A DNA stretch of 17,617 nt from JBFEUI01 sp041547565 (GTDB lineage Bacteria; Pseudomonadota; Gammaproteobacteria; Thiohalomonadales; Thiohalomonadaceae). Where the stretch lies: NCBI GenBank assembly GCA_041547565.1, contig JBFEUI010000049.1, positions 1 through 17,617 on the forward strand, given 5' to 3'. The notes beneath the pieces were generated by a model. It was not told the origin of the DNA. It made no database searches and saw only the letters and a program-made list of their open reading frames with translations. The position numbers were made by a program, and so were the translations under genes. This document shows positions 1 to 8,663 of the stretch, in pieces. The first letter of the stretch is position 1; the number at the start of each line of letters is the position of its first letter.

Positions 1-28
1 CAGGCTGCGGCACGTTCTGTCACTCTCA

Positions 29-43
29 TTGACATCAAGTCAG
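29..43 (+). promoter_or_regulatory. Possible promoter/operator upstream of the eight-gene operon
   Basis: A perfect -35 hexamer TTGACA lies at 29-34, inside a short palindrome TGAC-N5-GTCA (30-33 and 39-42). No convincing -10 hexamer lies at 16-18 bases spacing, so this may be an activator-dependent promoter or a chance match. The N5 spacing is one base longer than a standard FNR box. The rest of the first 171 bases shows no gene that I can support. Confidence 0.2.
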
Positions 44-171
44 GTCCGCAGGAATCAGTAAACCACTACACGAGGTAATGGGATGCTTTAACGTGTTCCC
101 AGAGCCTTGCCCTGCTGTTGTCTGTCATTTTTGCCTTGCCCACCCTGTGCATGCAACAGCCGCGACGAACG

Positions 172-3100
172 ATGTTGATACGACCACGACTCACAATCCG
201 TTTACTGCTTGCCGCCGCGCTCGGCCTGGTGCTGTCGGCCTGCGGGACCGATGCGCCTTCGCCTAGCAGGGCCTACTTCAACGAGCAAATCGTGCCACTG
301 CTTGAGGCACGCTGCCTCGCCTGCCACGGCGTGCGTGAAGACGGCTACGAGTCCTTCATGGCCGACGGCAACGAGGGCTTTTTCTACCTTCCCGTCACCG
401 CCGACAAGCACATCGCAGATATGGAAACCGGCTATGAGGTGACGCGCGGCCACAAGCGTGTAGCCTACGCCGAGGAGCCCCGTTTCAGCCACCTTCTGCG
501 CGCACCGCTTAGCGAGGAGTACGGCGGCGTACCGCACAAGGGGCTGGATATCTTTTATTCCACCGATGATGCGGACTACCAGACCCTGCTCAACTGGGTC
601 GACCTGGAGATCGCCGAACATCCCGAGCCGGCACAGCCGCTGGCCGAACACGAGCGTGTGTTTCGCGACGAGGTGCAGCCGGCGCTGGTACGCAACGGCT
701 GTTTTCTCTCCTCCTGCCACGGACCGCTTTCCTTCACCGACCTGAAACTCCAGCCACCGCTCCCCGACGGTAGTTTCTCCAGCGCGATGACGCGCGAGAA
801 CCGCAAGGCCTCACTGGGCCAGCTGACCCGCCTGGTCAACCTGGGCGGTGATCTCAGACGCAGCCGCCTGCTGGTGAAGAACCTGCCCATCGCCGAGGGC
901 GGCGTGCACCAGCGCGGCGGCAACAACCAGTTCTTCGAAAGCTACGACGATTTCGATGTTAAGACCATGTTGCGCTGGATGGCGCTGGAACGCGACGCAC
1001 TGTTCAAGCAACTGACCATCGGGGGCAAACCGCTCGGGCTTGAGCAAAGGCCGGGCGAGGTGAAGGGGCTGGTGTTCATCCGCGGACCGCGCCACACACC
1101 GCGCCGCTATTTTGATTTTGGCAAATTTTATCCCGGCTCCAACATCTACCTGTTCGACGGAAAGAAGGAGACTCCCCTCACCCGCTACGACAACGCCGAG
1201 ATACAGTCACTGGATGTGAGCTACGATGCGCAGCATATCGTCTTCGCCATGCGCCGTTCACAAGACGAGGGCTTTCGCATCTACCAGTTGGAGATCGCGA
1301 GCCGGGCCGCCACGCAGTTGAGCTTTGCCGAGGCACAGACGAACGACGGCACCCTGATCCATCACATCGATCCCGTCTACACACCCGGCTACCGCGATGA
1401 GCATGAGCTGAGCGACGTCGCCGTCAGTTACGCCAGCAACGCTGCCGGGGCCTATGCCGCCTCGACGCCCTGGGGCATCCTCGGCGAGGCCGACACCTGG
1501 CAGGGTACGCCCTCAAGGCAGGTGCTGCTCGACCACCAGCGCCCCGAGAAGGCGGGCACCTTCGACGGACGGCGCATCAGTTTCGTCAAGGGTCCGAACC
1601 GCGGCGAGTGGCGTACCATTACAAAACACGATACCCATACCCTCACCCTCGACCGGCCCCTGCCCCACCCCATCGACATCAACACGCTGTACGTGATTGA
1701 ACAGCCGCAGGCCGCCTACACCCCGGCCTACGATATCTGGCGCTTCATCCCCGGCGAGTTCGAACAGAGCAACGTACGCATGACCTGGGGCAACACGCAG
1801 GAACGCCGACCCACCGTGCGCAGCAGCGGCGAGGTAATGGCCACCACGGTGCGCAACCTCGGCTATCAGGATGACAAGCCGGTGTTCAACGGCGCCATCT
1901 TCCGCATGCAGGCCGGGGGATTCGACTTTCACCCCCACGGCGGTGAACGCTCCCAGTATGCCCTGCATAGCGATGCGCGCGAGATGCCCGAGGGACTGGA
2001 GGTGAAGCTACTGCACGACCCGCGCAACTACTGGGGCGGAGGGCAGTTGGCGCTGGTGGATCACGGTTTTGGGGCCTCCACCGAGGCCAACAACCCGGTC
2101 GACAATATTCCGCTTAGCGAAAACTACGACGAGGTGCGCTTCTCTTCGCTGCCGCGCTATATCTCCGAGATGGTCACTTTCGATGCGTCAGTCACCCACA
2201 CGGGCTATTCGCCGGGCGGCGCCTTCCGCGATCCCTATCCCCTGCCCGACGGCCGCGTGCTCACCGCCCATGCCGCACAGGCGCTGGACCACCTTGACCC
2301 GCATGCCGATCCGGACTGGGATATTTGGGAGATTGAGTTCGACGGTTCGCTGCAGTCCGAGGACCGCCACCGCATCGGCGCTTACAGGAAACACCGCATC
2401 GACGCCATCGCCACCGAACAGGCCGAATACAATCCACGCCCGCTGGTGATTCGCCTGCAGGAAGACCGCCACCACCCGCTGGCACACCAGAAATTCGTGG
2501 AGGGCCATGAGCCGCAACTGCACCATGGCGTGCAGCGCATGCCGGACGGCACGCCGGCCGAGATCGAGGTCTACGACTTCAACCTCATCGCCGCCTTTCT
2601 CACCAACTTCACCCAGACCGGCACACGCGGCATCCCGCCCGCCGAGGCGATCAGGTACGTGCGCGCCATCGGCGTTCTGCCATTGGGCAAGGCCGATGTG
2701 GAGGGCATCGAGGATGCCGACCCCCACGCCACCGCCGTGAGCAAGGGTGTGCACACGAAGAAACTGATCGTCGGCGAGGTGGCGCTGGAGCCGGACAGCT
2801 CGCTCTATGTTGAAGTGCCGCCCAATGTGCCATGGATCGTGCAGGCACTGGACAAGGACAGGCGCGCGCTCTACACGCTGCAGCGCCAGTTCTATACCCA
2901 GCCGGGGGAGCGCTTCACCCTCTCCATCCCGCGCAGCAAGTTCGTCAGCACCTGCGGCGGCTGCCACGGTTCGCTCACCGCCGACCCCATGCAGAACATC
3001 GGACCTGTGGACATCGTCACCGAGGCCTCGCGGGTGATGGCCACCTGGAATCGGCAGGAGAAAAAACGCCGCACACCGGCGGCCAGGGGGGCGCAACTGA

Positions 3101-3429
3101 CCGACTACATCGCCATCGATTTCGTAAGGGACATCCAGCCGCTGCTGGATGAACACTGCGTCGCCTGTCACGACAGCGGCCGGCTCGATCTGCGCGGCAC
3201 ACCCACGCGCCACTACACCCGCGCCTACGAGAGTCTGCACCAGTTGCGCGATCCGGCAAGCGGCGACTTTGCCGACAAGCGCTACATCAACGAGCGCGAG
3301 GCGCTCTCCTCGCAGAGCCCGCTCATCGACAAGCTGATGAGTGACAGCCACCGTTACCTGAACAAGGACGAGCTGCTGACCCTGATCCGCTGGATAGACA
3401 TCGGCGCCACCTTCAAGGGGGCGCTGTGA
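172..3429 (+). CDS. HzsA-like multihaem c-type lipoprotein (hydrazine synthase alpha-related)
   Basis: Predicted 1085-residue periplasmic lipoprotein. The ATG at 172 is chosen because it gives a 23-residue signal peptide ending in lipobox LSAC with Cys24. The frame is open back to 79, but the only earlier starts are ATG 151 and a TTG at 118, and none of these starts has a clear Shine-Dalgarno. Haem sites: C48LACH52 in an N-terminal cytochrome domain, C177FLSSCH183 (a CX4CH spacing) in a second one, then C928GGCH932 and C996VACH1000 near the C-terminus. The centre (about 299-725) contains GLVFIRG, NIYLFDG and DPYPLPDGR segments, which I recognise from the HzsA middle (HZS_alpha) domain of HzsA-related proteins. 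Anammox HzsA is shorter (about 800 residues) and carries two haems. Family membership is from pattern recognition, not a search. The product may be a catalytic haem enzyme, but hydrazine synthesis is not implied. The stop overlaps the next start (TGATG). Confidence 0.72.
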   Translation: MLIRPRLTIRLLLAAALGLVLSACGTDAPSPSRAYFNEQIVPLLEARCLACHGVREDGYESFMADGNEGFFYLPVTADKHIADMETGYEVTRGHKRVAYAEEPRFSHLLRAPLSEEYGGVPHKGLDIFYSTDDADYQTLLNWVDLEIAEHPEPAQPLAEHERVFRDEVQPALVRNGCFLSSCHGPLSFTDLKLQPPLPDGSFSSAMTRENRKASLGQLTRLVNLGGDLRRSRLLVKNLPIAEGGVHQRGGNNQFFESYDDFDVKTMLRWMALERDALFKQLTIGGKPLGLEQRPGEVKGLVFIRGPRHTPRRYFDFGKFYPGSNIYLFDGKKETPLTRYDNAEIQSLDVSYDAQHIVFAMRRSQDEGFRIYQLEIASRAATQLSFAEAQTNDGTLIHHIDPVYTPGYRDEHELSDVAVSYASNAAGAYAASTPWGILGEADTWQGTPSRQVLLDHQRPEKAGTFDGRRISFVKGPNRGEWRTITKHDTHTLTLDRPLPHPIDINTLYVIEQPQAAYTPAYDIWRFIPGEFEQSNVRMTWGNTQERRPTVRSSGEVMATTVRNLGYQDDKPVFNGAIFRMQAGGFDFHPHGGERSQYALHSDAREMPEGLEVKLLHDPRNYWGGGQLALVDHGFGASTEANNPVDNIPLSENYDEVRFSSLPRYISEMVTFDASVTHTGYSPGGAFRDPYPLPDGRVLTAHAAQALDHLDPHADPDWDIWEIEFDGSLQSEDRHRIGAYRKHRIDAIATEQAEYNPRPLVIRLQEDRHHPLAHQKFVEGHEPQLHHGVQRMPDGTPAEIEVYDFNLIAAFLTNFTQTGTRGIPPAEAIRYVRAIGVLPLGKADVEGIEDADPHATAVSKGVHTKKLIVGEVALEPDSSLYVEVPPNVPWIVQALDKDRRALYTLQRQFYTQPGERFTLSIPRSKFVSTCGGCHGSLTADPMQNIGPVDIVTEASRVMATWNRQEKKRRTPAARGAQLTDYIAIDFVRDIQPLLDEHCVACHDSGRLDLRGTPTRHYTRAYESLHQLRDPASGDFADKRYINEREALSSQSPLIDKLMSDSHRYLNKDELLTLIRWIDIGATFKGAL
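3415..3421 (+). promoter_or_regulatory. Ribosome binding site that fixes the start of the propeller gene
   Basis: AAGGGGG lies 7 bases before ATG 3429 and only 4 bases before the alternative GTG at 3426, so it favours the ATG. Confidence 0.6.
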
Positions 3430-6400
3430 TGAAAACTTTGCATGCAGTAACAGGATTGCTTCTGGGCCTGTGCGCCGCTATCAATGCGCTGGCGCAGGAG
3501 ACTGAACAGGCGTACCAGCGCACCCGCTTCGACCGGCTGACCTCCGAGGTGTGGCGCTACGGTGCCGCTTTCCAGGCGAGCGATCTGGAGCCGGTGGCCA
3601 ACAACATCCCCAACCGCAGCCCACAGCCGCAGCGCGACAAGCCGACGCGTCTCGCCCTCAACCGCGACGGTAGCAAGCTCTACGTCACCCTGCAGGGCAC
3701 AGAGAACAGCCCCGGCAACCAGATCGCCGTGGTGGACACCGCGAGCCGCAATGTGCTCAAACGCATCAGCGTCGGCTCCCGCCCCTACACCGCGGTGCTG
3801 CATCCGGGCGGTCGCTTTCTGGTAGTGACCAACGAGTTTTCCAACTACGCCACGGTGATCGACACCCGCAGCGACACGGTGAGCAACATCATCCCGCTCG
3901 ACTACTACGCGCAGGACATCGAATTCTCAGCCGACGGCAGACGCGCCTGGGTGGCGATCCGCTATCTCGACCAGGTGCTGGTGGTCGACCTGGAGGAGAC
4001 GGCCGACAAACTGCTGGGGCAGGTACGGGTGCTCGGCGGCTTCGATGATCAGGCCTTCTTCGGCCACGCCCCGCTGTCGGCGGCGACCGCCAACGACCTG
4101 AAATTGCGCGGCTACAGCGAGGCGCAGATCGAGCAGGCGCGGCGCCAGAGCAGCGGCGGCATCAACGCCATTCTGCGTTCACGCTGCGCCAGCTGCCACA
4201 ACGACCATGCCGGCGGGCTGCTCACCGGTCCCGACCCGGAGCAGAACTTTCTCTCGGCGGTGGAAAATTCGATCGGCGGCCAGCCCTACGCGAGCCCGCT
4301 GCTGCGCGCGGTGCTGCCGAAAAGGCTCGGCGGCTTCGGCGACGAGAACATCACCGTCGAGTTCCACCCCGGCGGCGTGCTGTTCGAGGAGGGGGAAGCG
4401 GAGCTGGCGCAGGTCGCCGACTGGATCCGCAACGGCTACGGCGGCCCCGGCATTGTGGTGGGCAACGAGCAGGCCCACCCCAAGGACCTGGCCCTGTGGG
4501 GAAAATACCTCTTCGTCGGCAACACCGGCACCATGGATATCGCGGTGATCGACACCGAGACCGACCGGCTCATCGGCGGCATCTACACCGGCAATGTCGC
4601 CAGCCACCTGCTGGTGAAGGACGACACCCTCATCGTGCTCACCATGGGCGCCGGTTTCGGTGCGCCCAAGGAGCGCGACCCGCACGGCGGCGAATCGTGG
4701 GAGCGCGACAACCCGGCCACCCAGTACACGGTGCTGCGCGACCCGGACAACGGCTATGACGCCTACCCCGTCGACCAGCAGCATGTGATGGGCCCCTTCG
4801 ATGCGGTGGACGGCACCTGGAACTTCAAGATGCGCGATATCCAGAACGACCTCATCGCCATCGACCTCACACGTCTCGACTTTGCGAAGGCGGCCGCCGA
4901 CACCCGGCCTGATTACCTGCTGCGCACCAACAAATACGAGGCGCACGCGGGCTGGGTGCGCTACAGCTCCGACACCGCCGAGGCGACCAGCGGCGACATC
5001 AAGGGCGACATTCCGCCCGAGCTGCAGCGGGTGCCCGGCGCCTTCCCCGAGTGGGCGGTGCTGGTCGGCGACAGGCTCTACGTCACCATGGCGGGCAGCT
5101 TCGAGCTGGTGGAGTGGCAGGTCAACGACCATCCTGAAGATCCGTCGGAACGGCTGGTGCCGCTGCGCAGCTTCAACGTCGGCGTGCTGCCGGTGGGCAT
5201 TGCCGCCGCCGGCAACCGCCTCTACGTGGCCAACCGCATGAGCGAGACCGTTTCGCTGATCGACACACAAAGCGGTACGCAGGAGAGCATCGTGGTGGGC
5301 AACCTGAGCGTGCCCGCGCTGGCCACCGACGTGGAACGCGGCGATGTGGTGGTGCACTCGACCGTGTTCAGCTCCGACGGCGATGTCTCCTGCGCCCACT
5401 GCCACTACCGCGATACCGGCGACGGGCGCGGCTGGGGCGCAGCCGAGGTGGTCGGCCAGAACCGCTGGGGACACCTCACCTCCGGCGGCACCCTGGGCAT
5501 CCCGCAGGTGAAGAACATCTACGCCATCCAGCCCTACTATTTCGAGGGCACCCATACCCTCGCCGAGGGACAGGGGGCCGACATCAACGAACCGGCCAGC
5601 TCCATCGACTTCGACCGGCCGGTGTGGGCCGGCGACTACCGAGTGCTGAACTCTCCGGTGCCGGCGGAGGAACGGCGCCTGATGCACGAGGAGCTGAAGG
5701 AACGGGTCGAGGTCAACAAGCTGGGGCCCATCTGGTACGACCTGGAGCACCGGCGCAACACATTTTTCAAGGACCAGTCGCAGCGCCACTTCGGCAAGTC
5801 CTACGGGCTGGCCGACTTCTATCGCTTCGTCGGTGCCTGGATGGGCAACGCCAACCGCCTGCTCCCCTCGCCCTTCGACAGTGAGCACCCCTCGGTCAGG
5901 CGCGGCAAGCAGTTGTTCAACTCGGCGCAGGTGATGTGCGGCGTCTGCCACAGCGCACCGGAATTCACCAACAAGAGCCGCGCCCTGGCCAACAACGAAC
6001 GGCGCGCGCTGCCGCAGCTGACCACCATGACCCGGCGCGACGCCTCCTACTCGCTGGCCAGCGTGTTCGCGGTGGAGCGCGCCAACGGCGACCCGCTCGG
6101 TATCGAGCATGCCGACCCGGGACGCTTCGAGGATAAGGAAGGCACCTTTACCACCATGACCCTGCGCGGCATCTTCGACCGCCCGCCGGTATTCCTGCAT
6201 CACGCCCGCGCCCGCTCGCTGCGCGAGGTGGTGCTCACCCCGCACCATCCCGGCGCGCGCGACTACCTGTTCCCGGTGCTGATGGGCGATGAAGAGGTGC
6301 GCCCCGGCCGCCGGGAGATCGGCTTCAACGAACTGACCGAGCGCACGGCGCGCGGCGATCTCGATCCGGCCAACCGGATCATCGACTCCCATGGCGGCAC

Positions 6401-6461
6401 CTCACACCTCTCCCCGCGCCAGGTCAACGACCTGGTCAATTTCATGAAGGTGATCGAATGA
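3429..6461 (+). CDS. Secreted YVTN beta-propeller / tri-haem protein, HzsB-HzsC-like fusion
   Basis: Predicted 1010-residue secreted protein with a signal peptide of about 23 residues (ends ALA-Q). Residues about 70-190 carry YVTN-type propeller repeats (SKLYVTLQG, QIAVVDT, GGRFLVVTNEF, ATVIDT). A haem domain with C253ASCH257 is then inserted at about 215-340, and propeller repeats resume at about 345-620 (KYLFVGN, IAVIDTETD, RLYVANRMSETVSLIDT). The C-terminal third looks like a di-haem MauG/cytochrome c peroxidase module: C655AHCH659, then RGKQLF and C837GVCH841, then TLRGIFDRPPVFLHHARARS, matching the family's LRgi..rppyfHdG region. HzsB is a propeller and HzsC a di-haem MauG-like protein, and the two are fused in some anammox bacteria. 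That order and the HzsA-like gene just upstream support the call. It could instead be an unrelated cytochrome-d1-like/MauG hybrid. The stop overlaps the apbE start as ATGA. Confidence 0.7.
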   Translation: MKTLHAVTGLLLGLCAAINALAQETEQAYQRTRFDRLTSEVWRYGAAFQASDLEPVANNIPNRSPQPQRDKPTRLALNRDGSKLYVTLQGTENSPGNQIAVVDTASRNVLKRISVGSRPYTAVLHPGGRFLVVTNEFSNYATVIDTRSDTVSNIIPLDYYAQDIEFSADGRRAWVAIRYLDQVLVVDLEETADKLLGQVRVLGGFDDQAFFGHAPLSAATANDLKLRGYSEAQIEQARRQSSGGINAILRSRCASCHNDHAGGLLTGPDPEQNFLSAVENSIGGQPYASPLLRAVLPKRLGGFGDENITVEFHPGGVLFEEGEAELAQVADWIRNGYGGPGIVVGNEQAHPKDLALWGKYLFVGNTGTMDIAVIDTETDRLIGGIYTGNVASHLLVKDDTLIVLTMGAGFGAPKERDPHGGESWERDNPATQYTVLRDPDNGYDAYPVDQQHVMGPFDAVDGTWNFKMRDIQNDLIAIDLTRLDFAKAAADTRPDYLLRTNKYEAHAGWVRYSSDTAEATSGDIKGDIPPELQRVPGAFPEWAVLVGDRLYVTMAGSFELVEWQVNDHPEDPSERLVPLRSFNVGVLPVGIAAAGNRLYVANRMSETVSLIDTQSGTQESIVVGNLSVPALATDVERGDVVVHSTVFSSDGDVSCAHCHYRDTGDGRGWGAAEVVGQNRWGHLTSGGTLGIPQVKNIYAIQPYYFEGTHTLAEGQGADINEPASSIDFDRPVWAGDYRVLNSPVPAEERRLMHEELKERVEVNKLGPIWYDLEHRRNTFFKDQSQRHFGKSYGLADFYRFVGAWMGNANRLLPSPFDSEHPSVRRGKQLFNSAQVMCGVCHSAPEFTNKSRALANNERRALPQLTTMTRRDASYSLASVFAVERANGDPLGIEHADPGRFEDKEGTFTTMTLRGIFDRPPVFLHHARARSLREVVLTPHHPGARDYLFPVLMGDEEVRPGRREIGFNELTERTARGDLDPANRIIDSHGGTSHLSPRQVNDLVNFMKVIE

Positions 6462-7531
6462 TGAATAAATGGCTCATCTTCATTGCGGTGATTGCGCTGG
6501 CCCTGGGCTACGGCCTCGGCCTGCGCGAGCAAAACGCCGAACCGGCGCCGCCGGTGAAAAGCGGGGCGATCACCCCGCCGCTCTATACACCGGCCGCTGA
6601 CCTCCCCGGTGAGCTGGTCAGACGCGAGGTGGTACTGATGGGCTCGCAGTTTGTCTTTGCCGTCGATGCACCGCGTCCGCTGGCGCTGGCCGCGATCACC
6701 GCCGCCACGCAGCGGCTGCGTACCCTGGAGGCGGCCATCAGCTCCTGGAAACCCGGCAGCGACATCTACCGCCTCAACGACAACGCCGGACGTTACATCG
6801 AGGTGGGCAAGGACACCCTCACCCTGCTGCGTCTTGCACGGCAGATCCACGCCGATACCAATGGCGCCTTCGATGTCACCATCGGTGCGGTATGGGACCT
6901 CTACCCGTTTCGCGATCCCGGGGCGCCGCTGCCCGATGCGCGACAGATCGCAGCGCAGTTGCAGCATGTGGGTGCGCAGCGCATCGAGATCGACGCTACG
7001 GCATCCCGGGCACGGCTGCCCGCCCGGATGCGCGTCAATGTCGGCGGCATCGGCAAGGGCTATGCCGCACAGCTTGCCATCAGCACGATGCAGGAAATGG
7101 GTATCGTAAATGCCGCGGTCAGCGCCGGCGGCGACGTCTACCTGACAGGCGGCAAACAGACCGGCCCCTGGAACATCCGTATCGAAAATCCGCGCTGGGA
7201 GGGCCGCAGCATCGAACAGTTCACCCTGCGCGACCGCTCGGTGGCGACCTCGGGGGACAGCCGGCGCTACATCGTGCGCAACGGTAAACGCTACGGCCAC
7301 ATTATCGACCCGCGCACGGGACTGCCCGCCACAGGCAGCCAGAGCGTGACGGTGATCTGCGACGACCCGACGCTGGCCGACGCCTACGCCACCGCCGTGT
7401 TCGTCATGGGGCCGGTGGACGGTATGGCCTGGGTCAATGAACGTACGGGTATCGAGGCGCTGATCATCGACGCCAACGGCACGGTAAGCCGCTCCCGCGG
7501 CTGGGCGGCGATCACCGGGGGGCAGTCATGA
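6458..7531 (+). CDS. apbE: FAD:protein FMN transferase (ApbE family), membrane anchored
   Basis: ApbE enzymes cleave FAD and attach FMN through a phosphodiester bond to a Thr/Ser of exported or membrane proteins. The 357-residue product has an N-terminal hydrophobic anchor (residues about 4-22) rather than a lipobox, so the catalytic domain should face the periplasm. Family signatures seen: SSWKPGSDIYRLN, IGAVWDLYPF, NVGGIGKGYA starting at about 194, AVSAGGDVYLTGG, ATSGDSRRY, GHIIDPRTG, and the Mg-binding D308AYAT312 near the C-terminus. AAGGTGAT just before ATG 6458 supports that start, though a second ATG follows at 6461. It overlaps the upstream stop as ATGA and the downstream start as ATGA. 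The RnfD-like protein three genes downstream is its obvious acceptor. No RnfG/NqrC or other FMN-binding-domain protein is present in the window. Confidence 0.93.
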   Translation: MMNKWLIFIAVIALALGYGLGLREQNAEPAPPVKSGAITPPLYTPAADLPGELVRREVVLMGSQFVFAVDAPRPLALAAITAATQRLRTLEAAISSWKPGSDIYRLNDNAGRYIEVGKDTLTLLRLARQIHADTNGAFDVTIGAVWDLYPFRDPGAPLPDARQIAAQLQHVGAQRIEIDATASRARLPARMRVNVGGIGKGYAAQLAISTMQEMGIVNAAVSAGGDVYLTGGKQTGPWNIRIENPRWEGRSIEQFTLRDRSVATSGDSRRYIVRNGKRYGHIIDPRTGLPATGSQSVTVICDDPTLADAYATAVFVMGPVDGMAWVNERTGIEALIIDANGTVSRSRGWAAITGGQS

Positions 7532-8163
7532 TCGCCCGCCTCGGCGCTCTGCTGCTGTTGCTGCCTGCGCTGTGTGCCGCCGCAGCGACAGACATCGACC
7601 GTACCGAGGTGAGCAATGCCGCCTACGCCGAATTCATGCGTGCCCATCCCGAGCGCAAGGCGCCCAGGTACTGGGGCGAGTACCGCCCGGCATTCTTCCG
7701 CCGCTCGGTCGCCGCCGAGCTCGCTCCGTTCCAGCGCGATACCTTCAGCAAACCGGAGCACCCGGTGGTGGGGGTCAGCTGGTTCGATGCGCGCGACTAC
7801 TGCCGCTGGCGCGGCGGGCGCCTGCCGACGCATGCCGAGTGGATGCAGGCGGCAGGCGGCGCAGACGGGCGCATCTGGCCCTGGGGCAGCCACTGGGATT
7901 ATAAAAAGGCCAACAGCGGCGGCGAGCGCCACGGCGAGTACGACGGCTATATCTACAGCGCGCCGGTGGACTCCTTTGATGCCGGAAGTGCCCCCTCCGG
8001 CGCCCTGCACATGGTCGGCAACGTGGCCGAGTGGGTGGCCGAGCAGATGGTGGTCGGCGGCAGTTCCAACAACAGCCCGTCGGGCGTGGCGATAAAAAGC
8101 GCGCTGCGACGCGAACCGGACTATCGCAGCTTCGATATCGGTTTCAGGTGCATCGCCCGATGA
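7528..8163 (+). CDS. Secreted SUMF1/formylglycine-generating-enzyme-fold protein, probably non-catalytic
   Basis: 211 residues with a Sec-type signal peptide (about 1-19, ALCAAAA). SUMF1-fold signatures: DRTEVSNAAYAEFM, HPVVGVSWFDARDYCRW, GGRLPTHAEW, HMVGNVAEWV and the terminal GFRC. It is shorter than typical formylglycine-generating enzymes (about 260-300 residues). The C-terminal segment where the two active-site cysteines normally sit reads GGSSNNSPSG...SALRREPDYRS and has no cysteine; only the signal-peptide Cys, the YCRW Cys and the terminal GFRC Cys are present. I infer a structural, ligand-binding or assembly role in the periplasm rather than sulfatase maturation, and there is no sulfatase nearby. 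It starts in an ATGA overlap with apbE, so it is almost certainly co-translated with the redox genes. Confidence 0.8.
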   Translation: MIARLGALLLLLPALCAAAATDIDRTEVSNAAYAEFMRAHPERKAPRYWGEYRPAFFRRSVAAELAPFQRDTFSKPEHPVVGVSWFDARDYCRWRGGRLPTHAEWMQAAGGADGRIWPWGSHWDYKKANSGGERHGEYDGYIYSAPVDSFDAGSAPSGALHMVGNVAEWVAEQMVVGGSSNNSPSGVAIKSALRREPDYRSFDIGFRCIAR

Positions 8164-8663
8164 GAACGTCGATACAAACCCTGTTCGTGATGGCGGCCCT
8201 GATCACCGTGATACTGGCACTGGCCAACACCTGGTTCGAAAACGACGTGCATGCATGGCGCCATGCCGGCGCCTGCCTCGACTGTCACGCCAAGCAGGGT
8301 GATGCCGAACCGAAGGACGGCTGGACCATCACGCCACCGGACTCCCATAGCGAACAGTTCCGGCGCTACACCCACGGCCGGGGTGAGGGCTTCAGCTATA
8401 GGCGCTGTGCCGCCTGTCACCGTGAGCAGGAGTGCGGCGACTGCCATGCCCGTCTGCCCGAGAGCCATACTACGGACTTCGTTCGGCCGCGCGGAAGCGG
8501 CATGGAGCGGCACATCCTGCTGGCAACGATTCGCCCCGCCACCTGCCTGGCCTGCCACGCCTCGTTCGCAGCCGACTGCGTGGACTGCCACACCGCCTCG
8601 GAGCTACAGCCGTGGCAGGTCCGGGCGCAGCGCGAGGCCGCAGAGAGGATGGGCTCACGATGA
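8160..8663 (+). CDS. Membrane-anchored pentahaem c-type cytochrome
   Basis: 167 residues with an uncleaved-looking N-terminal hydrophobic helix (about 8-25) and a periplasmic domain carrying five CXXCH motifs: C39LDCH, C83AACH, C92GDCH, C129LACH and C140VDCH. One haem per about 28 residues indicates a closely packed multihaem wire of the cytochrome c3/c7 or NapC-like electron-transfer type; it is not an evident enzyme. The start is the ATG at 8160, in an ATGA overlap with the SUMF1-like gene. A longer in-frame reading upstream is only a shadow of that gene. Its position directly before the RnfD-like membrane protein suggests that it links that flavoprotein to the periplasmic HzsA/HzsBC-like proteins. 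Additional His residues (for example in the segment between haems 1 and 2) could be distal ligands. Confidence 0.85.
   Translation: MRTSIQTLFVMAALITVILALANTWFENDVHAWRHAGACLDCHAKQGDAEPKDGWTITPPDSHSEQFRRYTHGRGEGFSYRRCAACHREQECGDCHARLPESHTTDFVRPRGSGMERHILLATIRPATCLACHASFAADCVDCHTASELQPWQVRAQREAAERMGSR

Noticed and set aside
118..171. Longer start (TTG 118) for the HzsA-like gene
   Set aside because: It would put 18 extra residues in front of a perfect lipoprotein signal peptide, with no ribosome site.
78..266. 62-codon frame starting at ATG 78 in front of the operon
   Set aside because: GAGG is only two bases from this ATG, the frame overlaps the lipoprotein signal sequence, and the peptide has no recognisable features.
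2188..3351. 387-codon open frame on the minus strand, opposite the HzsA-like gene
   Set aside because: Shadow frame with Val/Gly/Ala/His-rich composition and no motifs; the plus-strand gene is clear.
4179..6392. 737-codon open frame on the minus strand, opposite the propeller gene
   Set aside because: It mirrors a well-supported gene with signal peptide, haem motifs and propeller repeats. Long antisense frames are common in high-GC DNA, and its translation shows no recognisable domain.
172..6461. Calling the first two genes a true anammox hydrazine synthase
   Set aside because: The haem number and lengths differ, the neighbours are Rnf/Nuo-like, and no hydrazine dehydrogenase or other anammox gene is present. 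Only a distant relationship is supported.
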